NCBI GenBank assembly: GCA_938011325.1
Contig: CALLUD010000006.1
Span: 310,001-374,000 of the forward strand
Length of the DNA stretch: 64,000 bases
Reading direction: 5' to 3'
Source: an uncultured Spartobacteria bacterium
GTDB lineage: Bacteria > Verrucomicrobiota > Verrucomicrobiia > Chthoniobacterales > JAATET01
The notes under the pieces are model-generated. The model ran no database searches and was not told where the DNA came from. It worked only from the letters and a program-made list of their open reading frames with translations. A program made the position numbers and the translations under genes. This document shows positions 9,066 to 18,062 of the stretch, piece after piece. Position 1 is the first letter of the stretch; every line of letters begins with the position of its first letter.

Positions 9066-11276
9066 TTACCGCAGGAAGGCCTCAGGAAGACCTCCGTCCA
9101 CCGTAAGCACCTGTCCCGTCGTTTTGCTTAACCGATCGGAGACCAGCAGAAAATAAGCTTCTGCCTGGTCGGCGGGTGTGATCGGCGTTTTCGTGAGGGT
9201 TCGCTCGGCGTAGAAGTTCGCGAGTTTGCTCACGAGTTCCTCGGTGGACTCGTCCTCCGTATAGGGAATGTTGTATTTCGCCAGTGAGCCGATGACGCGT
9301 TCGCGAGGGAACATCGCCGACCCCTGCACGACCGTCGCAGGCGCCACGCCGTTCACGCGAATGAGCGGAGCCAGCTCGACGGCAAGTTCGCGCACAAGGT
9401 GGTTCGCGGCGGCCTTCGACGTGTCGTAGGCCAGCGAGCCGCGCTTGGCGACGACGGCATTCGCGGAGGTCGTCAACACGATGCTGCCGGGCAGTCCCTG
9501 CTCGCGCAGCAATTTCCCCGCCTCGTCGGCGACGATGTAGGAGCCCGTGACGTTGATGTTGAACGTCGTCGCCCATTTCTCGTCGGGAATGTGCCCGGTC
9601 GTGTCGCTCGGCACAAAGACGCCCGCGGTGACGATCACCGCATCGCATCCGCCATAGGCCAGCGCGGTGTCGTCGAGCAACCGGCGCACGGACTCGCGAT
9701 CGGTGATGTCCACCGCAAGGCCGATTGCCGGGCCGCAATTCGAAATGCCCGAGCCGCCCACTCCAATTCCGGTTCCGCGAGCCTGCGTGATTTGCGAGGC
9801 CGTGTCCTTCGCGGCATCCAGATAAAGATCCGCGCACACGACATGCGCTCCGTCGCGGGACAACCGTAACGCGACCTCCCTGCCAATGCCCGAACCAGCA
9901 CCAATGACCACGACAATGTGGCGGGCGAGTTCCTTTTCCGCCGGCATGCGCCGCAGCTTCGCCTCCTCGAGCTGCCAGTATTCGATATCAAACGCCTCCT
10001 GCTGCGGCAACGCGACGTATTCATCGATCGCCTCCGCTCCGCGCATCACTTCGATCGCGCATCCGTAAAATTCCGCCGTGACCCGCGACTCCGACTTGTC
10101 CTTGCCCCATGCGATCATTCCCAGCCCGGGAATGAGCACGACCGTCGGATTCGGATCCCGCATCGCGGGCGAATCGGCGTGCCGGCAGTTCTCGTAATAC
10201 GCGATGTAGTCCTTGCGATATTGCTCGAGGCCCTCGTCGATCTTCCGCCGCAGCGTCTCCAGATCCCGCGATTGCGGATCCCAGTCCACGTAGAGCGGCT
10301 TGATTTTCGTTCGCAGAAAGTGGTCCGGACACGACGTGCCGAGCTCGGCGAGGCGCGGGGCGTCCTTCGAATTCACGAATCGCAGCACCTTCGCGTCGTC
10401 CTGGAAGGTTCCGATCATCCGCCGGTTCTGCGAGACCCGTCCGCGCAGCCACGGGAGAATCTTCGCCGCGATGGCGCGACGCTCCCCGGCGGACAACCCG
10501 TCGAACTTCGGCCCTCCAAAAGCCGCGGCATCGCCACCGTGCGCTTCGTATTTCCGCTCGATGAACTCCGCGGCCCGCTCGATGAATTGCAGCGTGCGCG
10601 TGTAGCACTCGAAATCGTCGTCGGCCCAGCTGATGAATCCATGCTGGCCCATCATGATGGCGCGCAGCTCCGGCCGGGACTCGGCGATTTTCTTCATCGC
10701 AAGCCCAAGCTCGAACCCCGGCCGCATCCACGGCACGTAGGCCATTTCGTCGCCAAAAATCTCGCGCGTCAGCGCCTCGCTGTTCCGCGAAGCCGCAATC
10801 GCGATAATCGCATTCGGGTGCGTGTGATCGACGTGCCTGCCCGGCAGAAACGCATGCAGCGGCGTGTCGATCGACGACGCACGTGGATTCAGCCCAAACG
10901 TCGTGTGCGGATACATCGCGACCATGTCGTCCTCCGCCTTCGACTTCAAACCGCGCGGCTCCCGCGCAAGGTAGTAGTCCTCGAGCTTGCGCAGCTTTTC
11001 CAGATAGAGGGACGCAAAATTCTCACGCGTGCTGGTGCGAAGGTCACCGCCGGAGCCCTTCACCCAAAGAACCTCGACCTCCTCCCCCGTGAGCGGGTCG
11101 GTCTCGACAAGCTTCGCCGAAGTATTGCCGCCGCCCGTGTTGGTAATCCGTTGATCCGCCCCCAGCAAATTGGACCGGTAGACCAGTCTTTCGAGAGGTG
11201 ATTTGGAAGCCGCCTTGCCGGCATCCCAGGAATATTCTACAAAACGAAATGGCTGTGCTTGCTCCAGTGACTCCAC
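9066..11276 (-). CDS. Bifunctional rhamnulose-1-phosphate aldolase / short-chain dehydrogenase
   Basis: A fusion of about 736 aa. The N-terminal 420 residues are a class II aldolase domain (TGGGNTSAK near 50, the His-rich zinc site DHTHPNA near 165, GQHGF near 230). The C-terminal half is an SDR with a GAGSGIG nucleotide motif and YDTSK active site. Such fusions split L-rhamnulose-1-phosphate into dihydroxyacetone phosphate and L-lactaldehyde and then oxidise the lactaldehyde. I chose the GTG at 11276, which has AGG a few bases upstream, over a TTG/ATG-type start at 11315, because the longer start would add 13 atypical residues and leave almost no divergent promoter. It is the first gene of the minus-strand rhamnose unit. 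Confidence 0.9.
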   Translation of the reverse strand: MESLEQAQPFRFVEYSWDAGKAASKSPLERLVYRSNLLGADQRITNTGGGNTSAKLVETDPLTGEEVEVLWVKGSGGDLRTSTRENFASLYLEKLRKLEDYYLAREPRGLKSKAEDDMVAMYPHTTFGLNPRASSIDTPLHAFLPGRHVDHTHPNAIIAIAASRNSEALTREIFGDEMAYVPWMRPGFELGLAMKKIAESRPELRAIMMGQHGFISWADDDFECYTRTLQFIERAAEFIERKYEAHGGDAAAFGGPKFDGLSAGERRAIAAKILPWLRGRVSQNRRMIGTFQDDAKVLRFVNSKDAPRLAELGTSCPDHFLRTKIKPLYVDWDPQSRDLETLRRKIDEGLEQYRKDYIAYYENCRHADSPAMRDPNPTVVLIPGLGMIAWGKDKSESRVTAEFYGCAIEVMRGAEAIDEYVALPQQEAFDIEYWQLEEAKLRRMPAEKELARHIVVVIGAGSGIGREVALRLSRDGAHVVCADLYLDAAKDTASQITQARGTGIGVGGSGISNCGPAIGLAVDITDRESVRRLLDDTALAYGGCDAVIVTAGVFVPSDTTGHIPDEKWATTFNINVTGSYIVADEAGKLLREQGLPGSIVLTTSANAVVAKRGSLAYDTSKAAANHLVRELAVELAPLIRVNGVAPATVVQGSAMFPRERVIGSLAKYNIPYTEDESTEELVSKLANFYAERTLTKTPITPADQAEAYFLLVSDRLSKTTGQVLTVDGGLPEAFLR

Positions 11277-11331
11277 GGTGCCTAAAACCCTGAGTTCAAA
11301 AGCAAACAAACACAATCAAAAATTTTAGCGT
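11277..11331. promoter_or_regulatory. Divergent promoter/operator between the aldolase fusion and deoR
   Basis: This 55-bp gap separates two divergent genes and is clearly AT-richer than its surroundings, with a repeated CAAA pattern (CAAAAGCAAACAAACAC). DeoR-family regulators often bind direct repeats near their own promoter, so this is the natural operator for the rhamnose regulon. No exact -35/-10 pair is convincing. Confidence 0.45.
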
Positions 11332-12102
11332 ATGCTCGCCCCCACCCGTCATCGTCAATTGTTGGAAATCCTCAACGAGAAAGGGAGCGTTCGAACGGCG
11401 GAAATCGCAGAGATTTTCAAGGTCACGGAAGAGACGGTGCGCCGTGATTTCGAGAAGCTCGAAAAGGAGGGGGCGCTTCTCCGGGCGCACGGCGGCGCGA
11501 TCCGCCTCGATGCTCCGCGCCGGGAAATGCCGGTGAAGGATCGGGCGGCGCAGAATTCCGCAGCCAAGCGTGCAATTGCTCAGACCGCGGCTCGCTGGAT
11601 CGAGCCGGGCCAGATCATCTTCCTCGACCCCAGCACCACTGTGCAGCAACTGGCGCGCGTCCTTCCCGACCAGCCGCTCACCGTGCTCACGACGTCCCTG
11701 CAGATCCCCGACATCCTCGCCGGCAAGCCCGCGATTGACGTCATCCTTCTGGGCGGCCACGTCCGCGCCAGCTCCCAGTCCTGCGTTGGCTATCCCGCCG
11801 AACTGATCAGCGACCTGTATCGCATCGACGCCGCTTTCATCTCCTGCCGCGGCATCGATGCCCGGGATGGACTCAGCGAAGCCACGGAGGACCAGGCCCG
11901 GCTGAAGCGGCATATTCTCAACCGCGTTTCCAGCCTCTACCTCCTCGCCGACGCGTCGAAGGCCAACGTTTCGTCGACCCACTATTTTGCCAAGAACTCC
12001 GATATCGACCTCTGGTTTACGGACGCCGATCCCGATCCCCAGCTCGCCAAACAGCTCCGCGAGCAGAACGTGAAAATCGAGGTTTGCCCGGCCACATCGT
12101 AG
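11332..12102 (+). CDS. DeoR/GlpR-family transcriptional regulator of the rhamnose genes
   Basis: A 256-aa regulator with an N-terminal winged helix-turn-helix (residues about 5-58, including VTEETVRRDFEKLE and RAHGGA) and a C-terminal sugar-phosphate sensing domain of the DeoR type (IAQTAARWIEPGQIIFLDPSTT... onward). Members normally repress sugar operons and are released by a phosphorylated intermediate. It is divergent from the aldolase/rhaT/rhamnosidase unit and upstream of rhaB, mqo-like and rhaA, so it is probably the local rhamnose regulator, taking the place of the AraC-type RhaS/RhaR of enterobacteria. The effector, perhaps rhamnulose-1-phosphate, is a guess. Confidence 0.9.
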   Translation: MLAPTRHRQLLEILNEKGSVRTAEIAEIFKVTEETVRRDFEKLEKEGALLRAHGGAIRLDAPRREMPVKDRAAQNSAAKRAIAQTAARWIEPGQIIFLDPSTTVQQLARVLPDQPLTVLTTSLQIPDILAGKPAIDVILLGGHVRASSQSCVGYPAELISDLYRIDAAFISCRGIDARDGLSEATEDQARLKRHILNRVSSLYLLADASKANVSSTHYFAKNSDIDLWFTDADPDPQLAKQLREQNVKIEVCPATS

Positions 12103-12130
12103 TTTGTCGTTGTTTTATCTTTGAGTTCGT

Positions 12131-12162
12131 GGGATTTCTTGCCTCCGCAAGAATGGAATCCC
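12131..12162 (+). promoter_or_regulatory. Imperfect stem-loop upstream of rhaB
   Basis: GGGATT at 12131-12136 and AATCCC at 12157-12162 flank an inner stem TCTTGC/GCAAGA with a 4-nt loop. It lies between deoR and rhaB. It could be a weak terminator of deoR, a regulator-binding dyad or an mRNA leader structure; no T-run follows. Confidence 0.35.
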
Positions 12163-12196
12163 CATCTTCCTCCCGTGATTTTCCCCGCACGCGCCC

Positions 12197-13648
12197 ATGA
12201 GCGCCGCTGCCGAGGCATATCTGGCTGTCGACCTTGGATCCGGCAGCGGGCGAGTGATGGCCGGGGTTTGGGACGGTGAAACGATCCGTCTCGACGAAGT
12301 CCATCGTTTCGAGAATCACACCACCACCCTGCCCTCGGGAATCCACTGGGACCTCCCGGCGACTTTCGAGGAAATTCTCCGCGGGATCGCTCTCGCCGCC
12401 TCCCGCTATCGCGATTCGATTCGATCGCTCGCCGTGGCGACATGGGGTGTCGATTACGGCCTGCTCGACAAGTCCGGGAAGCTGCTGAACCTCCCGTGGA
12501 CGTATCGGGACTCGCGCACGACCGGAGTGATGGAGCGGGTGTTCGCGAAAGTCTCCCGCCGCGAGATCTACGACCGAACCGGCATCCAGTTTCTCAGCTT
12601 CAACACGCTCTACCAGCTCGTCGCGGAATTTGACGCCGATCCCACGCTGGCCGATCGCGCGGAGGGAATACTCTTCATTCCCGACCTGCTGGCCTGTTGG
12701 CTTAGCGGTGAGCAGACAACGGAGCGAACCATCGCCGGCACCTCGCAACTCCTTAAAGCCGGCTCCGCGGAATGGGACCTCGAACTCGCCGCGGCGCTGG
12801 GCATACCGGAGCGAATCTTTCAACGCCCGATCGAGCCCGCCACGACCATCGGTGAAATGCTGCCGGAGCTTCGCGCCAAAACGGGCATCGCGCGGCTGCC
12901 GATCATCGCATGCGCGGCCCACGACACCGCTTCCGCCGTCATCGGTGTGCCCTCGAGCGAAAGCGACCCGCTGTTTCTCAGCTCCGGCACGTGGTCGTTG
13001 ATCGGCCGGGAGGTCGATACGCCGATCGTGAATGACCGCTCCTACGCGGAGTCGTTTTCCAACGAGCACGGCATCGCCGGCACCACGCGATTTTTGAAGA
13101 ATGTCTCCGGCATGTGGCTTTTGCAGGAATGCCTGCGCCGCTGGCGGCAGGACGACGCCTCCATTTCCCTGCCGGCCCTGCTCGAGGAAGCCGCAGCGCT
13201 CCGGACCGACAGCCGGATCGACCCGAACGACGACGCGTTTCTGAATCCCCCGGACATGCCCGAGGCCATCCGCGCTCACCTCGAAGCGCGCTCCCGGCAG
13301 GCGCCTGCCTCCCGTGCCGAAACGGTCGCGATCATTCTCCGCAGCCTTGCCGAATCCTACGGAGCCATGACCTCCCGACTGCGCGAGTTGACCGGCTCGC
13401 TGCCCGACACGCTTCACATCGTCGGCGGCGGATCACAGAACGCCCTGCTCAATCGAATGACCGCCGACGCCACCGGCCTCCGGATCGTCGCCGGGCCAAC
13501 GGAGGCAACCGCCCTCGGAAACGTGCTTGTGCAAATGCTCGCCGCCGGCCGCATCGCCTCCATTCGCGAGGGTCGCGGAATCCTCGCCCGGTCGTTTGAG
13601 CTCGAGACCTTCGAGCCCTCGGCGTCCGCGTGCTCCATTGCCCCATGA
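12197..13648 (+). CDS. rhaB: L-rhamnulokinase
   Basis: A 483-residue FGGY-family sugar kinase that phosphorylates L-rhamnulose at C1 with ATP. Family features are the N-terminal phosphate loop DLGSGSGRV, the TWGVDYGLLD block near residue 88, the AAHDTASAV and SSGTWSLIG blocks in the middle, and the adenosine motif VGGGSQN near 415. The length fits the family. The stop overlaps the next ATG by 4 bp (ATGA), so the Mqo-like gene is translationally coupled to it. rhaA follows, making a plus-strand rhamnose unit. Confidence 0.95.
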   Translation: MSAAAEAYLAVDLGSGSGRVMAGVWDGETIRLDEVHRFENHTTTLPSGIHWDLPATFEEILRGIALAASRYRDSIRSLAVATWGVDYGLLDKSGKLLNLPWTYRDSRTTGVMERVFAKVSRREIYDRTGIQFLSFNTLYQLVAEFDADPTLADRAEGILFIPDLLACWLSGEQTTERTIAGTSQLLKAGSAEWDLELAAALGIPERIFQRPIEPATTIGEMLPELRAKTGIARLPIIACAAHDTASAVIGVPSSESDPLFLSSGTWSLIGREVDTPIVNDRSYAESFSNEHGIAGTTRFLKNVSGMWLLQECLRRWRQDDASISLPALLEEAAALRTDSRIDPNDDAFLNPPDMPEAIRAHLEARSRQAPASRAETVAIILRSLAESYGAMTSRLRELTGSLPDTLHIVGGGSQNALLNRMTADATGLRIVAGPTEATALGNVLVQMLAAGRIASIREGRGILARSFELETFEPSASACSIAP

Positions 13649-15141
13649 AACCGGACTCGCCCACGGAACCCGACGTTCTCCTGATCGGCAGCGGCATCAT
13701 GTCCGCGAATCTCGGTGCGCTGCTCAAACGCCTCGCGCCTGAGTTGCGCATCCAGGTGGTCGAATCGGCTTCCACGCTCGCGCCCGAAGCGTCCGACGGC
13801 TGGCACAACGCCGGAACCGGCCACGCCGGCATCTGCGAGTTGAGCTACACCCCGGAGCGCGAGAAGGACGGCTCGGTGGACGTCCGCAAAGCGATCGAGA
13901 TTTTCGCGCAGTTCGAGCAATCGAAGCAGTTCTGGGGTTACGCGGTCGCGTCGGGAATGATCGACACCCCCTCCGACTTCATCAATCCGATCCCGCACAT
14001 CAGCTTCGTGCACGGCGACGAGCAGGTGGAGTTCCTCCGCGACCGCCACGCTGGAATGGCCGCGCACCATTTCTTCGCGCGGATGGAATACACCACCGAC
14101 CGGACGCGAATCGCGGACTGGGCGCCGCTGCTCACCGAGGACCGCGCCAACACGCCCATTGCTGCAACCCGGATGGACTCGGGCACCGACGTGAACTTCG
14201 GCGTCCTCGCCAGAAAGCTCCTGTCGTGGCTCGCCACGCAGCCTGGCTGCAAGGTCACCACCGGTCTTCGCGTCGTCCGGCTGGAAAAGAGCGGTGATCG
14301 ATGGAGGGCAACCGTGCGCGAGAGATCCGGCGCGACGTTCACGATTCGCGCCCGCTTTGTTTTCATCGGTGCCGGCGGCGGATCCCTGCCACTGCTGCAG
14401 TCGGCAAACATTCCCGAAGCGCAGGGCATCGGCGGCTTTCCAATTGGCGGCCAATGGCTCGTCTGCACGAACCCCGATGTTATCCGCCGGCATCATGCAA
14501 AAGTTTACGGGCAGGCGCTCGACGCCGCACCGACCATGGCCGTGCCTCATCTGGATTCGCGCCGTCTCGAAGGTCGCCGCGAGCTTCTCTTCGGTCCATT
14601 CGCCGCCTGGACCACGAAGTTCCTTCACGAAAGCGGCCACTGGACCGACCTCCCACGGTCCGTGCGGCCCGACAATCTCATCACCCTCATCACCGTCGGA
14701 CTCTACAATCTCCCGCTGGTGCGCTATCTCATTCAGCAAGGCACACTAAGCATGGACGACCGCATCGACGTGCTGCGCATCTTTTATCCAGCCGCGCGCA
14801 AGGCCGACTGGAAGCTCATCGACGCCGGCATTCGCGTGCAGGCGATCAAGAAAACCGACGGCCGCGCCGGCATCGTCCACTACGGCACCGAGGTGCTCAC
14901 CGACGCCGCCGGCACGCTCTCCGCGCTTCTCGGCGCGTCCCCCGGAGCCTCCACCAGCGTGCACATTGTCCTGCAGATCATCGAACGCTGTTTCCCGGAA
15001 CTCACGCAATCCGCCACCGGTCGCTCCCGCCTCGAGGAAATGGTGCCCGGCCACCTTGTCGATTTCACGCTCGCGGCGAATGCGGAGCATTTCCGCGAAA
15101 TCCACGCGCAGACCAACCTTCGCCTTCACCTGACGACCTGA
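13645..15141 (+). CDS. mqo: Malate:quinone oxidoreductase-family protein in the rhamnose operon
   Basis: A 498-aa FAD-dependent peripheral membrane dehydrogenase. It has the Mqo N-terminal FAD motif GSGIMSANLG, then the family block GWHNAGTGHAGICELSYTP near residue 55 and the C-terminal substrate/FAD region. Mqo oxidises L-malate to oxaloacetate and donates electrons to quinone; some relatives act on lactate. The ATG overlaps the rhaB stop by 4 bp, and rhaA begins 2 bases after its stop. Being locked into this operon suggests a role in rhamnose metabolism, for instance oxidation of lactate made from lactaldehyde, rather than, or in addition to, a housekeeping TCA role. The substrate is not decidable from sequence. 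Confidence 0.88.
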   Translation: MKPDSPTEPDVLLIGSGIMSANLGALLKRLAPELRIQVVESASTLAPEASDGWHNAGTGHAGICELSYTPEREKDGSVDVRKAIEIFAQFEQSKQFWGYAVASGMIDTPSDFINPIPHISFVHGDEQVEFLRDRHAGMAAHHFFARMEYTTDRTRIADWAPLLTEDRANTPIAATRMDSGTDVNFGVLARKLLSWLATQPGCKVTTGLRVVRLEKSGDRWRATVRERSGATFTIRARFVFIGAGGGSLPLLQSANIPEAQGIGGFPIGGQWLVCTNPDVIRRHHAKVYGQALDAAPTMAVPHLDSRRLEGRRELLFGPFAAWTTKFLHESGHWTDLPRSVRPDNLITLITVGLYNLPLVRYLIQQGTLSMDDRIDVLRIFYPAARKADWKLIDAGIRVQAIKKTDGRAGIVHYGTEVLTDAAGTLSALLGASPGASTSVHIVLQIIERCFPELTQSATGRSRLEEMVPGHLVDFTLAANAEHFREIHAQTNLRLHLTT

Positions 15142-15142
15142 G

Positions 15143-16402
15143 ATGCCCGCCTCCCTCTACCCGCTCGCCCGCGAGATCTACGCCGCCCACGGAATCGACA
15201 CCGAGGCCGCGCTGCAAACCCTCGCCACGATTCCGATTTCCCTGCACTGCTGGCAGGGCGATGACGTCATCGGTTTCGAGCCTTCCGGCGGCGAGCTGAC
15301 CGGAGGAATCCAAGCCACCGGGAACTATCCCGGCGCAGCGCGGACCATCGACGAACTTCGCGCGGATCTCGATGTCGCCTACTCGCTGATCCCCGGCAAA
15401 CACCGGCTGAACCTCCACGCGATCTACGGCGACTTCGGAGAAAGGAGGGTCGAGCGCGACGCCATTTCGATCGAGCATTTCCAAAGCTGGGTGGACTGGT
15501 GCCGCGAGCGTCAGCTTGGCCTCGACTTCAACCCGACCTGCTTCTCGCATCCCAAGCTCGTCGACGGCGTCACCGTGTCGCATCCCGACCCGGGCATCAG
15601 CGATTTCTGGATCGAGCACTGCCGGCGCTGTCGCGAAATCGCCGGCGAAATGGGCCGCCAGCTCGGCACTCCGTGCGTCACGAACTTCTGGTTCCCCGAC
15701 GGCTCGAAGGACACTCCTGTGGATCGCAAGTCGCCACGCCTGCGTCTCGAAGCCTCGCTCGATCGCATTTTCGAAAAAGACATCGAAGGCAACATCGACT
15801 CCGTGGAATCAAAGCTCTTCGGCATCGGCTCCGAATCCTACGTTGTCGGCTCTCACGAGTTTTACATGGGCTATGCGGTGTCGCGGCAAAAGCATCTCTG
15901 CCTGGACGCAGGCCATTTTCATCCGACCGAGTCGGTCGCCGACAAAATCAGTTCCGTCCTCGAATTTGTCCCCGGCCTGCTTCTCCACGTGAGCCGCGGC
16001 GTGCGGTGGGACAGCGATCACGTCGTGCTCAAGGACGATCCCACGCAGGACATCATGCACGAACTCGTCCGCGGCGATTTCCTCGGGCGGGTGCACATCG
16101 GGCTCGATTTCTTCGACGCGAGCATCAACCGGATCGCCGCCTGGGTGATCGGCACGCGCAACGCCCAGAAATGCCTGCTCCATGCGCTGCTGCATCCGAT
16201 CGAAGCTCTTCGCCGCGCCGAGGCGGAAGGCGACTTCACCGGACGCCTTGCGCTGCTCGAAGAGTGCAAAACGCTTCCGTGGGGCTCGGTGTGGGAGGAG
16301 TTCTGCACACGCCAGAATGCACCGACGGATCACACGTGGCTCGCCGGCATCAAGCAGCTCGAGCGGGATACGCTCCTCGCCCGAAGCAACGCGGCGGGAT
16401 AG
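15143..16402 (+). CDS. rhaA: L-rhamnose isomerase
   Basis: A 419-residue TIM-barrel enzyme that converts L-rhamnose to L-rhamnulose using a divalent metal. Characteristic blocks are GKHRLNLHA near residue 90, LDFNPTCFSHPK near 130 and CLDAGHFHPTE near 253 with metal-ligating Asp/His, plus WDSDHVV near 290. Length and motifs match RhaA. It is the last gene of the rhaB-mqo-rhaA unit and starts 2 bases after the previous stop. Confidence 0.95.
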   Translation: MPASLYPLAREIYAAHGIDTEAALQTLATIPISLHCWQGDDVIGFEPSGGELTGGIQATGNYPGAARTIDELRADLDVAYSLIPGKHRLNLHAIYGDFGERRVERDAISIEHFQSWVDWCRERQLGLDFNPTCFSHPKLVDGVTVSHPDPGISDFWIEHCRRCREIAGEMGRQLGTPCVTNFWFPDGSKDTPVDRKSPRLRLEASLDRIFEKDIEGNIDSVESKLFGIGSESYVVGSHEFYMGYAVSRQKHLCLDAGHFHPTESVADKISSVLEFVPGLLLHVSRGVRWDSDHVVLKDDPTQDIMHELVRGDFLGRVHIGLDFFDASINRIAAWVIGTRNAQKCLLHALLHPIEALRRAEAEGDFTGRLALLEECKTLPWGSVWEEFCTRQNAPTDHTWLAGIKQLERDTLLARSNAAG

Positions 16403-16501
16403 TCACCGCTGTCAGTTCAACCACGTCAGGAAATTCCCTGCCGTTGCCATCCGGATCGTCCGTCAAAAGGCCGGCGCTCACAGCCGACACGAACCTGCGG
16501 T

Positions 16502-16801
16502 ATGAACGAAGAACGTATTCGCGTCGTCCCGCTTGGCGACCACTGGGACGTTGAGAGCCAGGACGGAACGTCACTCTCGCACGAGGAGAGCGAAGCCGCT
16601 GCCATGCAAACCGCCCGATCGCTCGCCGAGGAACGGGGAATCGATACCGTCTCGCTTCACAAGGGCGCAGGCGTGGAAACCGAAGTGCACGTCGGGCCGG
16701 CAGCAACGACCGCACCTCCGGAAGAGGAATCCCTGCCGGACCGGATGGAAGCGGAACCTGTGGCGCAGATTCTACATCGCGGCCGCGAACAGGGTTTTTG
16801 A
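16502..16801 (+). CDS. DUF2188-like small protein, 99 aa
   Basis: A short acidic soluble protein with the DUF2188 pattern: a beta-hairpin start (VVPLGDHWDVES), an alanine/arginine-rich helix (AMQTARSLAEERG) and a closing strand ending in a His (VSLHKGAG). Function is unknown; such genes often sit among stress genes. It opens a plus-strand run of accessory genes after the rhamnose operon. Confidence 0.65.
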   Translation: MNEERIRVVPLGDHWDVESQDGTSLSHEESEAAAMQTARSLAEERGIDTVSLHKGAGVETEVHVGPAATTAPPEEESLPDRMEAEPVAQILHRGREQGF

Positions 16802-16855
16802 GACACCCATCTTCCGCGCGCCTTTCGCCGTTCTCATCCGTCCACGGGAAATGGC

Positions 16856-17371
16856 ATGCACGATTTATGGATATTCATGGCGGCTTCCCAAGAAGGACGA
16901 TTCGAAGTCGGTGAGGATGCGGAGTTTCAGCGCCTCGCGTGGCGGTTTCAAAACGTCGGGTTCGTTCTGCTGCTGCTATTTCTCGCTGCCGGAATGCTCG
17001 GCATCTTCGGCGGAGGAGGCATCTTTGCGCGAACCACGGCTTCAGCCGGAGAAATCACGATCGATTACGACCGCTTCGCGCGATTCTCCACGTCCTCCGA
17101 GCTCGAGGTGACCTTCCTACCACAGGCTCCGAGTCCCCACCTCATTTTTGATCGCCGGTTTTTCGACGGAGTCGACATCGAGAAAATCCTCCCCGCTCCG
17201 CTGGCAATGTCAGAGGAGGGAAGCAACGTTCACCTGATCTTTTCCAGCGTGGACGATGGCTTCCCGATGACCGTGAAGATCTTTTACAAGCCGCACCATT
17301 TCGGACCGCTGCATGGTCATGTCAAAACGAACGGCGCCGGGCCCTCGTTCACGCAATTCATCTCGCCGTAG
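16856..17371 (+). CDS. Hypothetical single-pass membrane protein, 171 aa
   Basis: One clear transmembrane helix spans about residues 35-55 (VGFVLLLLFLAAGMLGIFGG). The C-terminal domain of about 110 residues is probably periplasmic, rich in beta-strand-like segments and aromatic residues. No family is recognised with certainty. Its stop lies 2 bases before the DUF421 gene, so the two are probably cotranscribed and may act together at the membrane. Confidence 0.65.
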   Translation: MHDLWIFMAASQEGRFEVGEDAEFQRLAWRFQNVGFVLLLLFLAAGMLGIFGGGGIFARTTASAGEITIDYDRFARFSTSSELEVTFLPQAPSPHLIFDRRFFDGVDIEKILPAPLAMSEEGSNVHLIFSSVDDGFPMTVKIFYKPHHFGPLHGHVKTNGAGPSFTQFISP

Positions 17372-17373
17372 CC

Positions 17374-17826
17374 ATGGAATCGATCCTTCGCGGTCTCGCG
17401 GTTTACGCGTTTCTCATGGTGATCTTCCGCATTTCCGGAAAGCGCTCGCTCGCCGAGATCACCACGTTCGATTTCGTCATCCTGCTCATCCTCGCGGAGA
17501 CAACCCAGCAGGCGCTTTTGGGCGAGGACTACTCGCTGATCAACTGCTTCCTCCTCGTTGCCACGCTCATGACCGCGGAAGTGCTGCTCTCGATGTGGAA
17601 ACGCCGCCACCCGCTTGTCGACAAGATCCTCGACGGCGTGCCTCTCATCCTCGTGGACAACGGAAAGCTCCTTGAGGACCGAATGCAACGCTCCCGCGTG
17701 AACAAGGACGACATCCTCGTCGCTGCTCGTGAAAAGCACGGCCTCGAGCGACTTGATCAGGTGAAATATGCGGTGCTGGAGCGCAGCGGCGGCATCTCGA
17801 TCATCCCCAGGGATGAGCGCGCATGA
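17374..17826 (+). CDS. DUF421 (YetF-like) membrane protein
   Basis: A 150-aa protein with three N-terminal transmembrane segments, the DUF421 signature (FRISGKRSLAEITTFDFVILL) near residue 20 and a soluble domain with DGVPLILVDNGKL near 90. DUF421/YetF proteins are inner-membrane proteins of poorly known function, linked to stress or spore physiology in Bacillus. The start is 2 bases after the preceding membrane-protein gene, and a small basic ORF overlaps its stop by 4 bp. Confidence 0.85.
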   Translation: MESILRGLAVYAFLMVIFRISGKRSLAEITTFDFVILLILAETTQQALLGEDYSLINCFLLVATLMTAEVLLSMWKRRHPLVDKILDGVPLILVDNGKLLEDRMQRSRVNKDDILVAAREKHGLERLDQVKYAVLERSGGISIIPRDERA

Positions 17827-18044
17827 GCAGCGCTCGCAAACAGTCGCCCCTCGATCCTCGCCGACGCGCAGAATCGCCACGGTGCGCGATTCAAGGATTC
17901 ATGAGCAAAAACAAATCCTTTCGTCGTGTTCGCAAACGGGAAGTGGCCCGCCGTCGCCGACCTGAAACACAACTCCGTGAGGAAATCGCGCGTCAGATCC
18001 GGCAGTTGCCGGCAAGCATCTTCGGGATCACCGCGAAGTCGTGA
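17823..18044 (+). CDS. Small very basic hypothetical protein, 73 aa
   Basis: The product is strongly Arg/Lys-rich, with residues around 30-55 (KNKSFRRVRKREVARRRR) resembling a nucleic-acid-binding segment. The ATG overlaps the DUF421 stop (ATGA); a second ATG at 17901 would give 47 aa. Coupling to the previous gene supports it, but short basic ORFs arise easily in GC-rich DNA. Confidence 0.4.
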   Translation: MSSARKQSPLDPRRRAESPRCAIQGFMSKNKSFRRVRKREVARRRRPETQLREEIARQIRQLPASIFGITAKS

Positions 18045-18062
18045 CGCCGTCACGCGCGTCGC

